Program-made: the position numbers and the translations under genes
Notes under the pieces: generated by a model
Told to the model about the DNA's origin: nothing
The model's database searches: none
Seen by the model: the letters and a program-made list of their open reading frames with translations, nothing else
Shown: positions 1-8,131 of the stretch, piece by piece
How positions within the stretch are numbered: position 1 is the stretch's first letter
Layout: the number at the start of each line of letters is the position of its first letter
Assembly (NCBI GenBank): GCA_903944895.1
Contig: CAJATL010000353.1
Coordinates: 1-37,533, forward strand
Direction: 5' to 3'
DNA: 37,533 nt
Source: an uncultured Bacteroidota bacterium
GTDB lineage: Bacteria > Bacteroidota > Bacteroidia > Bacteroidales > 4484-276

Positions 1-186
1 GCTGGTCTTTATATCTTGAATATAAAAATTGAGCAACAAGATGAAATGCCTCTAATGAGTGTAAGAGATGCAAGGCTGTTGGTAATCGCCATCAACTTTG
101 CAACACAAAAAGAAGTTGACCTTTACATGGAACATATCCGCATTAGGCACAGACAAAGACAACTGGATATTGACAGGTATTATTGA
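1..186 (+). CDS. C-terminal end of an unrecognised gene (partial)
   Basis: The first reading frame is open from base 1 to a TGA at 184-186 and gives 61 residues, beginning mid-protein because the window starts here. The peptide is charged, especially Arg-rich near its end, and has no motif I recognise. It has no signal peptide or membrane segment in the visible part. It lies on the same strand as the DUF2202 gene, with about 96 bases between them. It could be an out-of-frame artefact, but the codon pattern looks coding. No function is proposed. Confidence 0.4.
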   Translation, partial: AGLYILNIKIEQQDEMPLMSVRDARLLVIAINFATQKEVDLYMEHIRIRHRQRQLDIDRYY

Positions 187-282
187 CAAAAGTTATTTTA
201 GTAAAGTAGAATTACTAAACCATTTTAAAATATTTGACACATTTGTAGTTTAATAATCTTTTTAACAATAAATAATTCAAAA

Positions 283-864
283 ATGAAAAAGTTAGTAATG
301 TTTTTAGCATTGGGTTTTTCCCTCTTTACATCTTGTAGCAAGGACGAAATTGTTCCATTAAGCGATCAAGAAAAATCTGACTTACTCTTTTTAAGAGAAG
401 AGGAGAAGTTAGCAAGAGATGTTTATATTTATTCATACAATAAGTATAACCAAAATATCTTCAATAACATTTCAAATAGTGAGCAATCACACATAAATAG
501 TGTGCTAACGCTTTTAAATAAGTATAATTTACCTGACCCAATTGCTAATAATCAGGTAGGTGTTTTTTCAAACAGTGAATTGCAAGAATTGTATGATGAT
601 TTGACTTCCATATCAGACACTTCCCTTAACAAAGCATTTGAAGTTGGTGCAACCATAGAAGATTTAGACATTAAAGATATTAGTATATTTAAAAGTCACA
701 CAACAAAAAGCGATTTAATTGGTGTTTATGACAAATTAGCTTGTGGTTCAAGAAACCATATGAGAAGTTTTGTTGGTCAGTTAGTCAATTATACCCCCAT
801 TTACATAAGCCAATCAGAGTATGATGCTATTATCACTTCTTCAAATGAACAATGTGGTAAGTAA
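283..864 (+). CDS. DUF2202-type ferritin-like lipoprotein
   Basis: A 193-residue protein with a lipoprotein signal peptide: a basic start (MKK), a hydrophobic stretch, then a lipobox ending at Cys18 (LFTSC), so it is probably lipid-anchored in the periplasm or outer membrane. The mature part carries the EEEKLARDVY segment and helical spacing typical of DUF2202, a ferritin-like four-helix family whose exact role is not established. The Glu-rich helix could bind metal, but that is inference. The gene is visibly more AT-rich than the genes after 1400. It ends 58 bases before an imperfect inverted repeat (923-1034), so it may belong to a transferred segment. The start ATG at 283 is clear because it opens directly into the signal peptide. 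Confidence 0.8.
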   Translation: MKKLVMFLALGFSLFTSCSKDEIVPLSDQEKSDLLFLREEEKLARDVYIYSYNKYNQNIFNNISNSEQSHINSVLTLLNKYNLPDPIANNQVGVFSNSELQELYDDLTSISDTSLNKAFEVGATIEDLDIKDISIFKSHTTKSDLIGVYDKLACGSRNHMRSFVGQLVNYTPIYISQSEYDAIITSSNEQCGK

Positions 865-922
865 GAATTTCTTTTTTTTGGGTATTTAAAAGGACATACT
901 GAATAAACACCAGCAGTTAACA

Positions 923-1034
923 GCGGTTTTGCAAAAGTGGGGCTTTAGTGCTAAATTTGAACATTGGAATTCTATTGAACATTTGTGCTAAATTGAGTAT
1001 TTGTACTTCGATTTCCCCACCTTCGCAAAGCCGC
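923..1034. repeat. 112-base imperfect inverted-repeat element, attC-like in size
   Basis: Two 20-base arms at 923-942 and 1015-1034 are inverted copies with 17 of 20 matches (outer GCGG / CCGC, inner GGGG / CCCC). The 72-base spacer contains a short direct repeat TGCTAAATT at 949-957 and 986-994. The right arm stops exactly where recognisable peroxiredoxin sequence begins (about 1035). Length and folding resemble integron attC sites, but I did not find convincing conserved attC core boxes, so it may be another Bacteroidota hairpin recombination or repeat element. Confidence 0.55.
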
Positions 1035-1400
1035 AAACCGGAAGTTGCCAAAAAGTACGGAATGATACAACCTGGCGAAAGCAATACAAAAGCAGTCAGG
1101 GCTGTATTCTTTGTTGACCCGAAAGGAATTATCAGGGCAATTATTTACTATCCGCTGAGTTTGGGTCGCAATTTTGATGAATTGTACAGAGCACTCATTG
1201 CCATGAAAACCGCAGATGCCTTTTCGATAGCAACACCTGCAGATTGGCGACCAGGCGACGATGTAATTGTCCCGACTGCCGGATCCTGTGGCTTAGCTAA
1301 AGAACGCATGGAAAGTAAAGAAGATATTAAATGTTACGATTGGTTTTTTTGTACAAAAAAAATCAGCAAAGAGGATGTCGAAAAATCAGTTTTAAAATAG
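1035..1400 (+). pseudogene. 5'-truncated peroxiredoxin (Prx6-like), C-terminal part only
   Basis: The frame from about 1035 reads VAKKYGMI, then VRAVFFVDPKGIIRAI, YYPLSLGRN, TPADWRPGDDVIVP and CYDWFFC. This is the C-terminal half of Prx6/archaeal-type 1-Cys peroxiredoxins, including the C-terminal dimerisation segment and the CxDWxxC motif. The N-terminal thioredoxin-fold half, with the peroxidatic cysteine (PxxxT/SxxC), is absent. The open frame can be extended back to an ATG at 948, but residues 1-29 of that version come from the inverted-repeat element and do not resemble peroxiredoxin. Without the peroxidatic Cys it cannot reduce peroxides, so I call it a remnant. The next gene starts only 13 bases downstream, so it may still be transcribed with the metal genes that follow. 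Confidence 0.8.
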
Positions 1401-1413
1401 TAATTTGAATAAT

Positions 1414-1602
1414 ATGCCAAATTTAAATCATACAGGTCCATCACATGAAGGACCAAAAACTGGCAGGAAACTTGGTAAATGCCATAAAACAGAAGATGAA
1501 CAATCTCAAATGGCTGAATTGGGTAAAGGGAAAGGTGAACGGCATCATTCGGGCGAAGGGCAAGGAAAAGGGAAACGATTAAAATACAATCAAAATAAAT
1601 AA
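1414..1602 (+). CDS. small DUF5320-like Gly/Lys-rich protein
   Basis: A 62-residue protein from ATG 1414; a TTG at 1405 in the same frame would add three residues. The N-terminus has the pattern NxTGPxxEGPxTGRKLGxC, which resembles the DUF5320 family (typically TGPxGxGPxTGRxxGxC). That family is often found beside NifX/NifB-like iron-molybdenum cofactor-binding proteins, which is the arrangement here: the next gene starts 17 bases downstream. The rest is low-complexity (Gly, Lys, His, Gln). A metal-linked accessory role is inferred from context; no biochemical role is known to me. Confidence 0.65.
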   Translation: MPNLNHTGPSHEGPKTGRKLGKCHKTEDEQSQMAELGKGKGERHHSGEGQGKGKRLKYNQNK

Positions 1603-1619
1603 TTCTTTAAATTTTATAA

Positions 1620-2009
1620 ATGAAAAAAATAGCAGTTCCGGTTACGCAAAATAACCAGGTTGATGACCATTTTGGCCATTGTGAGTTTTATAATGTTTAT
1701 TCGGTTTCGGATGATGGCGAAATCGCCGAAGTTCAAACAATTCCCTCGGTGCAGGGATGTGGATGTAAGTCAAACATAGCAGGAGTGCTTGCCGGAATGG
1801 GTGTAACAACGATGTTGGCAGGTGGCATTGGCGCCGGCGCAATCAATGTGTTGAATTATGCGGGTATCGAAGTGGTGAGAGGCTGTTCAGGCGATCCGGC
1901 CACTGTTGTCAGAAGCTTTCTTGCCGGACTTGTTGCCGATAGTGGCGAAAGTTGTCATCAGCACGAAGCACATCATCAGGAAGGGCATAACCATCAATGC
2001 AACCATTAA
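1620..2009 (+). CDS. NifX/NifB-like dinitrogenase iron-molybdenum cofactor-binding domain protein
   Basis: A 129-residue protein, the usual size of stand-alone members of this family (RNase H-like fold). Landmarks are the start MKKIAVPV, the DDHFGHCE motif at about residues 15-22, a GCGCK segment near 46-50, and the Gly-rich AGGIGAGA stretch. After about residue 105 there is a non-family tail rich in His and Cys (CHQHEAHHQEGHNH), a likely metal-binding extension. Such proteins bind or carry iron-sulfur or metal cofactors. No nif genes are visible here, so a nitrogenase role is not supported and general metal handling is more likely. It sits between a DUF5320-like gene and a TonB receptor with a copper motif, on one strand with short gaps. 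Confidence 0.85.
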   Translation: MKKIAVPVTQNNQVDDHFGHCEFYNVYSVSDDGEIAEVQTIPSVQGCGCKSNIAGVLAGMGVTTMLAGGIGAGAINVLNYAGIEVVRGCSGDPATVVRSFLAGLVADSGESCHQHEAHHQEGHNHQCNH

Positions 2010-2054
2010 TCCGAAAATCAATAATTTGTCAGTACTTTTTAAAAATCAATATTT

Positions 2055-4169
2055 ATGAGAAAATTTTATACTGTCATTTTAACAAGTCTTTTATTAATTA
2101 CAGCAGGTTTACAAGCTCAAATTACCAACGATACAATCAAACTTGGCACGGTTGAAATTACGGATAGTCTGATCAAACGAAAATCGTTTGTAATTACCGA
2201 AATCTCTGCAGATAACCTTAAATCAGAATCTACGCACGATATTGGCGATTATTTGCGAAGTGTACCCAACGTTTCGGGCATCAGGAAAGGCGGTAGTGCC
2301 ATTGATCCGGTTATCAGAGGTTTTAAATTCTCTCAGTTGAATGTTGTTCTGGATGGCGGTGTAAAAATCGAAAACGGCTGTCCAAACCGAATGGATCCAG
2401 TAACCTCGCATGTTGAAGCCGAAGATATTTCGACCATCGATGTTATAAAAGGTCCTTTTGTGCTTAATTATGGCCCCGCTTTGGGCGGCTTTATCAATTT
2501 GCAGACCATGAACCCCCGCCCGTTTACAAAATTTGAAATACATGCAAACGCCTCAGTTGGTTACGAAAGTAATTGGGATGGCCAAAAGGAACACCTCACG
2601 GTTTATGGAGGCAACAAAAAGGTTTACTTTTTGGTAAACGGAGGTTTCAGAAAATATGGCGACTATATGAGCGGAAACATTGACGGAGAAGCACTTTCAT
2701 ACAAAACCTCCTTTAAAAAGTATAATATGGGGGCTAAAGTTGGATTTACTATCACTCCAAAACAAAACCTCATGGTTTCGTACAGTGAAGTGCATGGCAG
2801 GGATGTGCTTTTTCCTGCTTTATCCATGGACGAAAAAAGTGATGATACCTGGATTGCAGCAGTTGATTACTCATTTAAAGATCTGAGTGAAGTTGTAAAA
2901 GAAATGGATGTAAAAGTCTATCATTCGGATGTGCACCACGTTATGGACAACAGTTTCAGGCTAAACTGGGCAACTCAGCAAATGGTTGCCATTGTTGATG
3001 CACATAATACCGGAGGTAAGGCTGTGATGGGGATGAAATTCGGAGATTACAACATTAAAACAGGCATCGACTTCGAAAACATCTACAAGGATGGCACCCG
3101 AACCATGACCATGCAAATGATGGGAGAAACTACCACCAAAAAGTTCAACCTCTGGAATAAAGCTATCATCAATAATGCAGGAATATTTGCAGGATTTACC
3201 AGGCTCTATAATAAGCTTGTTTTTAATGCAATGCTGCGATTCGATTTTAACGATGCAAATTCAGGCGATACGCTTAAGATCATTCATGATGGCGTTAATT
3301 ATTACAACGAACTAAGTTCCCAATTTCTTAACCTGAGTGCAAACCTGGGCGTAACACGAAACATTACCACCAACTTTTCGGTATCGCTGGCATTTGCGCG
3401 TGCAAGCCGCAGCCCAAACATGCTCGAGCGTTACATAAAACTACTGAGTGCCGGATACGACAGTTACGACTATTTGGGAAATCCGCAACTAAAGCCTGAA
3501 ATCAATAATGAAGCCGACCTAACACTTACATTCCCGACAGAGAAATTTGGTGAATTGTACCTGAATTATTTTTATTCGTTTGTTCAGGATTACATTTCAT
3601 CAGCACTGGTTCCATCATCGGTGGTAAGGCCGGCAACGCCCGGAGCTCCTGGCGTAAAACAATTTGTAAACGTCGATTATGTAACCTTTACAGGGTTTGA
3701 GATGGGTTTTACTTCCCCGCAAAACTACAAATTCGGGGGTAGCGTGGTTGCGGCCTTCACTTATGGGAAAATCCCAACGGTAACAAAATATATTCTTACC
3801 GAAAACCAGGTTACAGGCGAAACCATCATAAAAAATGATGCACTTACCGAAATACCACCCTTCGAAACAACAATGGCCGTCCATTACAAAATGCATAAAG
3901 GAAGCCTGATTCCAGCACTTTCGTACCGGTTAGTTGCCGATCAGCGGCATGTTTCCGAGGCGTTTTACGAACCCGAAACACCAGGCTTTGGATTACTGAA
4001 CTTTTCGATAAATTATAAAATGAGTAAAAACTTTAGAATTCTGGCAGGGGTTAACAACATTTTCGACCGTTCGTACTATGAACATCTTAACCGGAAAATC
4101 ATCGGGACTACCGAAAAACTCTACGAACCCGGAAGGTCGTTTTTTATAAATCTTAGTTTTGATATCTGA
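2055..4169 (+). CDS. TonB-dependent outer-membrane receptor, OprC/NosA-like (probable copper)
   Basis: A 704-residue receptor with a signal peptide (residues 1-22, ending LQAQ), then a plug domain (about 45-150: VPNVSGIRKGG, VIRGF, IDVIKGPFVLNYG) and a beta-barrel ending in an aromatic strand, FFINLSFDI. There is no carboxypeptidase-like N-domain. The plug contains GCPNRMDPVTSHV; Cys109-x3-Met113 matches the CxxxM half of the copper site described for Pseudomonas OprC. An HxM (His295-Val-Met297) lies in the barrel, matching the second half. Both halves are visible; that they meet in space is inferred. Import of copper or a copper chelate across the outer membrane is therefore the best guess. 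It is 45 bases downstream of the NifX-like gene, probably co-transcribed, and ends in a strong bidirectional terminator. Confidence 0.85.
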   Translation: MRKFYTVILTSLLLITAGLQAQITNDTIKLGTVEITDSLIKRKSFVITEISADNLKSESTHDIGDYLRSVPNVSGIRKGGSAIDPVIRGFKFSQLNVVLDGGVKIENGCPNRMDPVTSHVEAEDISTIDVIKGPFVLNYGPALGGFINLQTMNPRPFTKFEIHANASVGYESNWDGQKEHLTVYGGNKKVYFLVNGGFRKYGDYMSGNIDGEALSYKTSFKKYNMGAKVGFTITPKQNLMVSYSEVHGRDVLFPALSMDEKSDDTWIAAVDYSFKDLSEVVKEMDVKVYHSDVHHVMDNSFRLNWATQQMVAIVDAHNTGGKAVMGMKFGDYNIKTGIDFENIYKDGTRTMTMQMMGETTTKKFNLWNKAIINNAGIFAGFTRLYNKLVFNAMLRFDFNDANSGDTLKIIHDGVNYYNELSSQFLNLSANLGVTRNITTNFSVSLAFARASRSPNMLERYIKLLSAGYDSYDYLGNPQLKPEINNEADLTLTFPTEKFGELYLNYFYSFVQDYISSALVPSSVVRPATPGAPGVKQFVNVDYVTFTGFEMGFTSPQNYKFGGSVVAAFTYGKIPTVTKYILTENQVTGETIIKNDALTEIPPFETTMAVHYKMHKGSLIPALSYRLVADQRHVSEAFYEPETPGFGLLNFSINYKMSKNFRILAGVNNIFDRSYYEHLNRKIIGTTEKLYEPGRSFFINLSFDI

Positions 4170-4226
4170 TAAAACAGATTTTAAAGCATCCGAAAACAAA
4201 AAATTTCTGGATGGTTAGTCCAAAAC

Positions 4227-4263
4227 AAAAATGGCCTTCAAAATTAATCTAAAGGCCATTTTT
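4227..4263. terminator. bidirectional rho-independent terminator
   Basis: A perfect 12-base stem (AAAAATGGCCTT at 4227-4238 paired with AAGGCCATTTTT at 4252-4263) with a 13-base loop, A-rich on the left and T-rich on the right. It lies between two convergent genes (2055-4169 on plus and 4283-4636 on minus), so it can serve both. Confidence 0.85.
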
Positions 4264-4282
4264 GCTTTGGATAAAACCTATC

Positions 4283-4636
4283 TTATCTTGATAGCTCGCT
4301 GGAAGCAGTGCACTTTCCGTCCAGATAAACCTGGATAAAATACTTGCCTTTTGGGAAGGCCGAAATATCGTTTGTGATTTTCATGGTGTCCGGAGTTTCA
4401 ATTTTCCGGGAATAAACCTGTTCGCCGTCGGCATCAAAAATGATGATACGTGCCTTGGTTTCGGCTGATTTATCTAACCACACGATTACATGATCGGCAT
4501 CACGCTGTAAGATTTCAACGGCAGATAGGGTTGTTGGTGATATCCGGTCTTTTTTGTTACCGGATTTGGCTTGTGAAAAAACGCTGACCGAGAGGATCAT
4601 CATCAGGGCGACGGTAAGAACTGTTCTTGTTTTCAT
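4283..4636 (-). CDS. small secreted protein with a C-terminal beta-sandwich-like segment
   Basis: A 117-residue protein with a clear signal peptide (basic MKTR, a hydrophobic core, then SVFSQA). The mature part holds ARIIIFDADGEQVYSRKI and FPKGKYFIQVYLDGK, a pattern like the small beta-sandwich DUF3244/Por-tail type domains common in secreted Bacteroidota proteins. It is too short to carry a separate catalytic domain. No function can be assigned. It has its own promoter (4693-4723, minus strand), and its 3' end shares the terminator at 4227-4263. Confidence 0.7.
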   Translation of the reverse strand: MKTRTVLTVALMMILSVSVFSQAKSGNKKDRISPTTLSAVEILQRDADHVIVWLDKSAETKARIIIFDADGEQVYSRKIETPDTMKITNDISAFPKGKYFIQVYLDGKCTASSELSR

Positions 4637-4692
4637 AACTTTAAGTTTTTTTGATTATTAATTTTTGTGAACTTCATTATAACTTGATGAAG

Positions 4693-4723
4693 CAAATGTA
4701 TGGCTGCCCGAAGCCCTAAACAA
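4693..4723 (-). promoter_or_regulatory. Bacteroidota-type promoter for the 4283-4636 gene
   Basis: On the minus strand a TTG (plus-strand CAA at 4721-4723) is followed after 20 bases by TACATTTG (plus-strand CAAATGTA, 4693-4700), matching the -33 TTTG / -7 TAnnTTTG consensus. The predicted leader is about 50 bases before the ATG at 4636. Confidence 0.6.
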
Positions 4724-4869
4724 TCTAAAACCTGCGAACTGCAAAATGGGAATGGCGAATTGCCAAAGATGGATGGTGAAATGGATTTTTTTATCAGGAA
4801 GAAGTTGATTTGAATCAAAGGTTTCACCTTTTAAAAATGTGAAACCATTAAAAAAAACGTAGCAGCCAA

Positions 4870-5691
4870 TTACCAGGCCGGCAACAACCCGACGCTGACT
4901 CCATATTTTACGGCTTCGGCAGTGTTGGCAACGTCGAGTTTTTCGATAATGCGCTGGCGGTGGGTGTTTACGATGTTTACGCTGATAAATAATTTGTCGG
5001 CAATTTGTTTGCTGATCAGTCCGGATGCCAACAATTCGAGAATCTCTTTTTCGCGTTTAGTGAGCATATCATCCTGAAGGTTTTCACCTGGAGGTGGAAA
5101 TAAAAATAATTCACCGGTTTTGAAATTAAAAAGCCTCGATTGTGCCGGAGCTTCGAGGTTCTGGTCAGGCGACACATCAAGCATACTCAGTGAAAGCCAG
5201 GCATTCCCATGTTTATCATTTTCGAGGCAAAGGTGTTGTTCGGTAACACGGATTAGGGTTCCATCGGCCTTTTTCATCCGGTATTCGGTGAGCATTTTAT
5301 AGTCTTTTCGTTTTTCGACAGGGATCGCAAACGAAATTTCAAGGAAATGCGAACCTGCCTCTGAGAGCAAAATGAAGTCGTCGGGGTGAATTTGCCTGTT
5401 AAAATATTCGGTGCCTTCATCATTTGCATCCTGAACACTGTGCCCTAAAATGGTTTCGAAACTATTCGAAATATAAATATGCTCCCTTCGGTAAAGATCA
5501 AAAAGCGTAATTACGCTACTTTCGATAACATCCAGCCTTTCGAGAAAAGGCCGGTGATACTCGAGCCGGGAATAATCCAAATCTGATTCGATAAAATGTT
5601 GCGAATCCAAAACCCTTTCGTACTTCTGAAATGCCTTAATCAATCTTTCATTCATAAAATAATGATTTTTCAGTATTGCAGGCTTAATCAT
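4870..5691 (-). CDS. PAS-domain LuxR-family transcriptional regulator
   Basis: A 273-residue protein, or 261 if the ATG at 5655 (MNERLIKAF) is used, which I cannot exclude. A PAS-like sensor domain spans roughly residues 60-180 (ISNSFETILGHS, then IHPDDF, then YRMKKADGTLIRV and WLSLSMLDVSP). The C-terminal 65 residues are a LuxR/GerE helix-turn-helix: LTKREKEILELLASGLISKQ, then IADKLFISVNIVNTHRQRII. It lacks a receiver domain, so it is not a classical response regulator; an intracellular signal or partner is expected. It is divergent from the TonB receptor at 5737 with only 45 bases between them, so it is a candidate regulator of that receptor (inference). Confidence 0.85.
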   Translation of the reverse strand: MIKPAILKNHYFMNERLIKAFQKYERVLDSQHFIESDLDYSRLEYHRPFLERLDVIESSVITLFDLYRREHIYISNSFETILGHSVQDANDEGTEYFNRQIHPDDFILLSEAGSHFLEISFAIPVEKRKDYKMLTEYRMKKADGTLIRVTEQHLCLENDKHGNAWLSLSMLDVSPDQNLEAPAQSRLFNFKTGELFLFPPPGENLQDDMLTKREKEILELLASGLISKQIADKLFISVNIVNTHRQRIIEKLDVANTAEAVKYGVSVGLLPAW

Positions 5692-5706
5692 TTAATGAAA
5701 CCTTTG
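5676..5706 (+). promoter_or_regulatory. candidate promoter of the second TonB receptor
   Basis: A TTG at 5676-5678 and AACCTTTG at 5699-5706 are separated by 20 bases, one mismatch from the TAnnTTTG consensus. The start codon at 5737 would follow a leader of about 25 bases. The box overlaps the start region of the divergent LuxR-type regulator gene, so binding there could affect both genes. Confidence 0.45.
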
Positions 5707-5736
5707 CACCGCTAAAATAAATAAATATTATTACTG

Positions 5737-8082
5737 ATGACAAAAATGAAATTCTGGATGTTTCTGATGGGCTTTTTAACTGTTTCATCTATTGAAGCAC
5801 AACAGTTTACACAAACAATCAAGGGGCAGGTGTTGGATGCCGAAAGTGGTAGTTCTTTGGTTGGTGCCACCATAATTATCCGGGGTACCGACCCGCTAAT
5901 TGGCACCGTTACCGACCTTGACGGAAAATTCAGAATTGAAAAGGTGCCTGTTGGAAGGTACGATCTGACTATTAGTTTTGTTGGTTACGAGATTTACGTT
6001 GTTCGTGATTTGATTGTTGGCTCAGTAAAAGAGGTGGTAATCCAGGCAGGATTAATTGAATCAGTTCAGCAAATGGATGCAGTCGAAATTGTTGCCAGGC
6101 AGGACAAGGACAAACCGTTAAACCCGATGTCACTGATAAGTGCCCGCCAACTGAGCGTGGAAGAAGCCCGCAGATATGCAGGCGGCGTTGATGACCCTGC
6201 CCAGTTGGCCACCGCTTTTGCCGGTGTCGCCGGAAACCTGAGCAGCAACGCCATCGTGGTGCGGGGGAATGCGCCAAAAGGTTTGTTGTGGCAAATGGAA
6301 GGTGTGCAGATTTCAAATCCAAACCATTACGCAAATGTAACTTCCTTTGGTGGTGGGGCTTTTACGGCACTCAGCGCACAGTTGCTTGCAAATTCTGATT
6401 TTTATACTGGCGCCTGGCCGGCAGAATATGGAAATGGGCTATCAGGAGTTTTCGATGTAAAAATGCGAAACGGGAATAATGGGAATTATGAACATTCAGT
6501 CCAGCTAAGTACACTGGGTTTGGATATTTCGTCGGAAGGCCCGTTCAAAAAAGGAGGTCAATCGTCCTATCTTTTCAATTACCGTTTTTCGACTTTTGCA
6601 CTTATTGCCCCACTTTTGCCCGATGATGCTGCCGGCAACCGTTTTCAGGATTTATCGTTTAAACTGAATTTCCCGCTTAAAAAAGCCGGAGTACTTTCGT
6701 TGTGGGGAATCGGTGCCCGCGATATTTCCGACATTGTGCCAAACGATGCCGACGATAGGTATTATGCCCAGGATTTTCAAAAACTTTACGACCAGCAATA
6801 CATGGGAGCAATTGGACTTAATCACAGGAAAACGCTCGGGAAAACGGCCTACATCAACAGTTCAGCTTCTGTTTCGGGAAATGGACTAAACTGGACACAA
6901 GACCAGTTAGATCAGAACGACGTCCTTCAACCTGATCAGCGGATTAAGAATGATCAGATGAAAATATCATTGTCTTCTTTTGTCAACAAAAAATTCGATG
7001 CCCGCCACACAAACCGGACAGGGCTTACGGTAAATAATGTTTTTTACAATGTTGACATTAAAAATGCAGACACCCTTGGCAAACCTTTACACCAGATTTC
7101 GCTGATGGATGGCAACAGTTTTTTGCTGCAGGGATTTTCGGAATCAAAGTTTTCGATAAACCAGCGACTGACATTAAGTGGAGGGTTTCACCTGCAACAT
7201 TTTACGCTGAATGGCGCCACAACTTTCGAACCCCGGATAAGCCTGCAATGGCAGTTTTTGCCGGCTCATTCGTTTAGTTTTGGTTTTGGAAATCACAGCA
7301 TGCTCGAGATGCTGCCCATTTATTTCATCACACGAAGTACTGGCGACCTTACCAATTATCCAAACAAAAACATGAAACTATCCCGGGCCAACCATTTTGT
7401 GCTGGCCTGGAACTGGAATATCAACGAATTTACACATCTGACCATCGAGCCATTTTATCAGCATTTGTACAATATCCCGGTGGTTAACGGAACCTCATTT
7501 TCACTCATAAACCTCGACCAGAACTGGTTTATTGACGATGTTTTTACCAATTCGGGAACCGGCGAAAATTATGGCGTTGATTTTACGCTCGAGAAATTCA
7601 TGCACAGCGGTTTTTATTACATGGTCACTGCTTCACTGTTTCGATCGAAATATGTGGGTGGCGATGATATGGAACGGGATGCACGCTATAATAAGAATTA
7701 TGTGTTGAATATTCTGGGTGGGAAGGAATGGCAGGTTGGCCGAAACGACAAAAACCTGTTAAGTGCCAATGCCCGCCTGGTAATGATGGGTGGTGACAGG
7801 ATCAGCCCGGTTGATACAGAAGCTTCCTATCTGGCCAAAGAAATTATTTTTGATGAAACCCAGGCTTTTTCAGATCAAAAACCAGATAATTTCCACCTGC
7901 ACCTGGGACTTGTTTACCGGAAAAATAAACCAAAGCATGCCAGCATCTGGTCGGTGCAGCTCATCAATATTGTGGGAAGTGAGGAGTTTTACGGCTACAA
8001 ATACAACCTCCAAACCGACCAGATCGAAAACGATGAGGAACTGATCATGCTTCCTCAGATTTCATATAAAATTGAGTTTTAA
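5737..8082 (+). CDS. TonB-dependent receptor with carboxypeptidase-regulatory-like domain
   Basis: A 781-residue outer-membrane protein. A signal peptide (about residues 1-22, ending IEAQ) is followed by a CarboxypepD_reg-like domain (about 27-105: IKGQVLDAESGSSLVGATI, GTVTDLDGKFRIEKVPVGRY, ISFVGYE), a plug (about 140-240) and a barrel. The plug is divergent: it reads AGVAGNLSSNAIVVRGNAP and WQMEGVQISNPNHY, like a group of Bacteroidota receptors without an SusD partner. No susD is nearby, so it is not a classical polysaccharide-utilisation pair. The substrate is unknown. It is divergent from a PAS-LuxR regulator that may control it. The downstream 0.6 kb contains hairpin repeats and no gene I can support. 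Confidence 0.88.
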   Translation: MTKMKFWMFLMGFLTVSSIEAQQFTQTIKGQVLDAESGSSLVGATIIIRGTDPLIGTVTDLDGKFRIEKVPVGRYDLTISFVGYEIYVVRDLIVGSVKEVVIQAGLIESVQQMDAVEIVARQDKDKPLNPMSLISARQLSVEEARRYAGGVDDPAQLATAFAGVAGNLSSNAIVVRGNAPKGLLWQMEGVQISNPNHYANVTSFGGGAFTALSAQLLANSDFYTGAWPAEYGNGLSGVFDVKMRNGNNGNYEHSVQLSTLGLDISSEGPFKKGGQSSYLFNYRFSTFALIAPLLPDDAAGNRFQDLSFKLNFPLKKAGVLSLWGIGARDISDIVPNDADDRYYAQDFQKLYDQQYMGAIGLNHRKTLGKTAYINSSASVSGNGLNWTQDQLDQNDVLQPDQRIKNDQMKISLSSFVNKKFDARHTNRTGLTVNNVFYNVDIKNADTLGKPLHQISLMDGNSFLLQGFSESKFSINQRLTLSGGFHLQHFTLNGATTFEPRISLQWQFLPAHSFSFGFGNHSMLEMLPIYFITRSTGDLTNYPNKNMKLSRANHFVLAWNWNINEFTHLTIEPFYQHLYNIPVVNGTSFSLINLDQNWFIDDVFTNSGTGENYGVDFTLEKFMHSGFYYMVTASLFRSKYVGGDDMERDARYNKNYVLNILGGKEWQVGRNDKNLLSANARLVMMGGDRISPVDTEASYLAKEIIFDETQAFSDQKPDNFHLHLGLVYRKNKPKHASIWSVQLINIVGSEEFYGYKYNLQTDQIENDEELIMLPQISYKIEF

Positions 8083-8131
8083 GAGCATAATCATTGCAGG
8101 TCGCAATAATGTTCCGGGTAAGAAATCAATG

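Noticed and set aside
948-1034. N-terminal 29 residues of the open frame that continues into peroxiredoxin
   Set aside because: They are encoded by the inverted-repeat element and do not resemble any peroxiredoxin start.
1620-2009. Evidence for nitrogen fixation
   Set aside because: The NifX/NifB-like domain is common in non-fixing bacteria, and no nif structural genes are present.
4633-4827. 64-codon minus-strand frame
   Set aside because: It covers the promoter and leader of the 4283-4636 gene, has no recognisable features, and its residues look like translated AT-rich spacer.
5737-8082. Polysaccharide-utilisation locus (SusC/SusD)
   Set aside because: No SusD-like lipoprotein or glycan hydrolase is adjacent to any of the three receptors.
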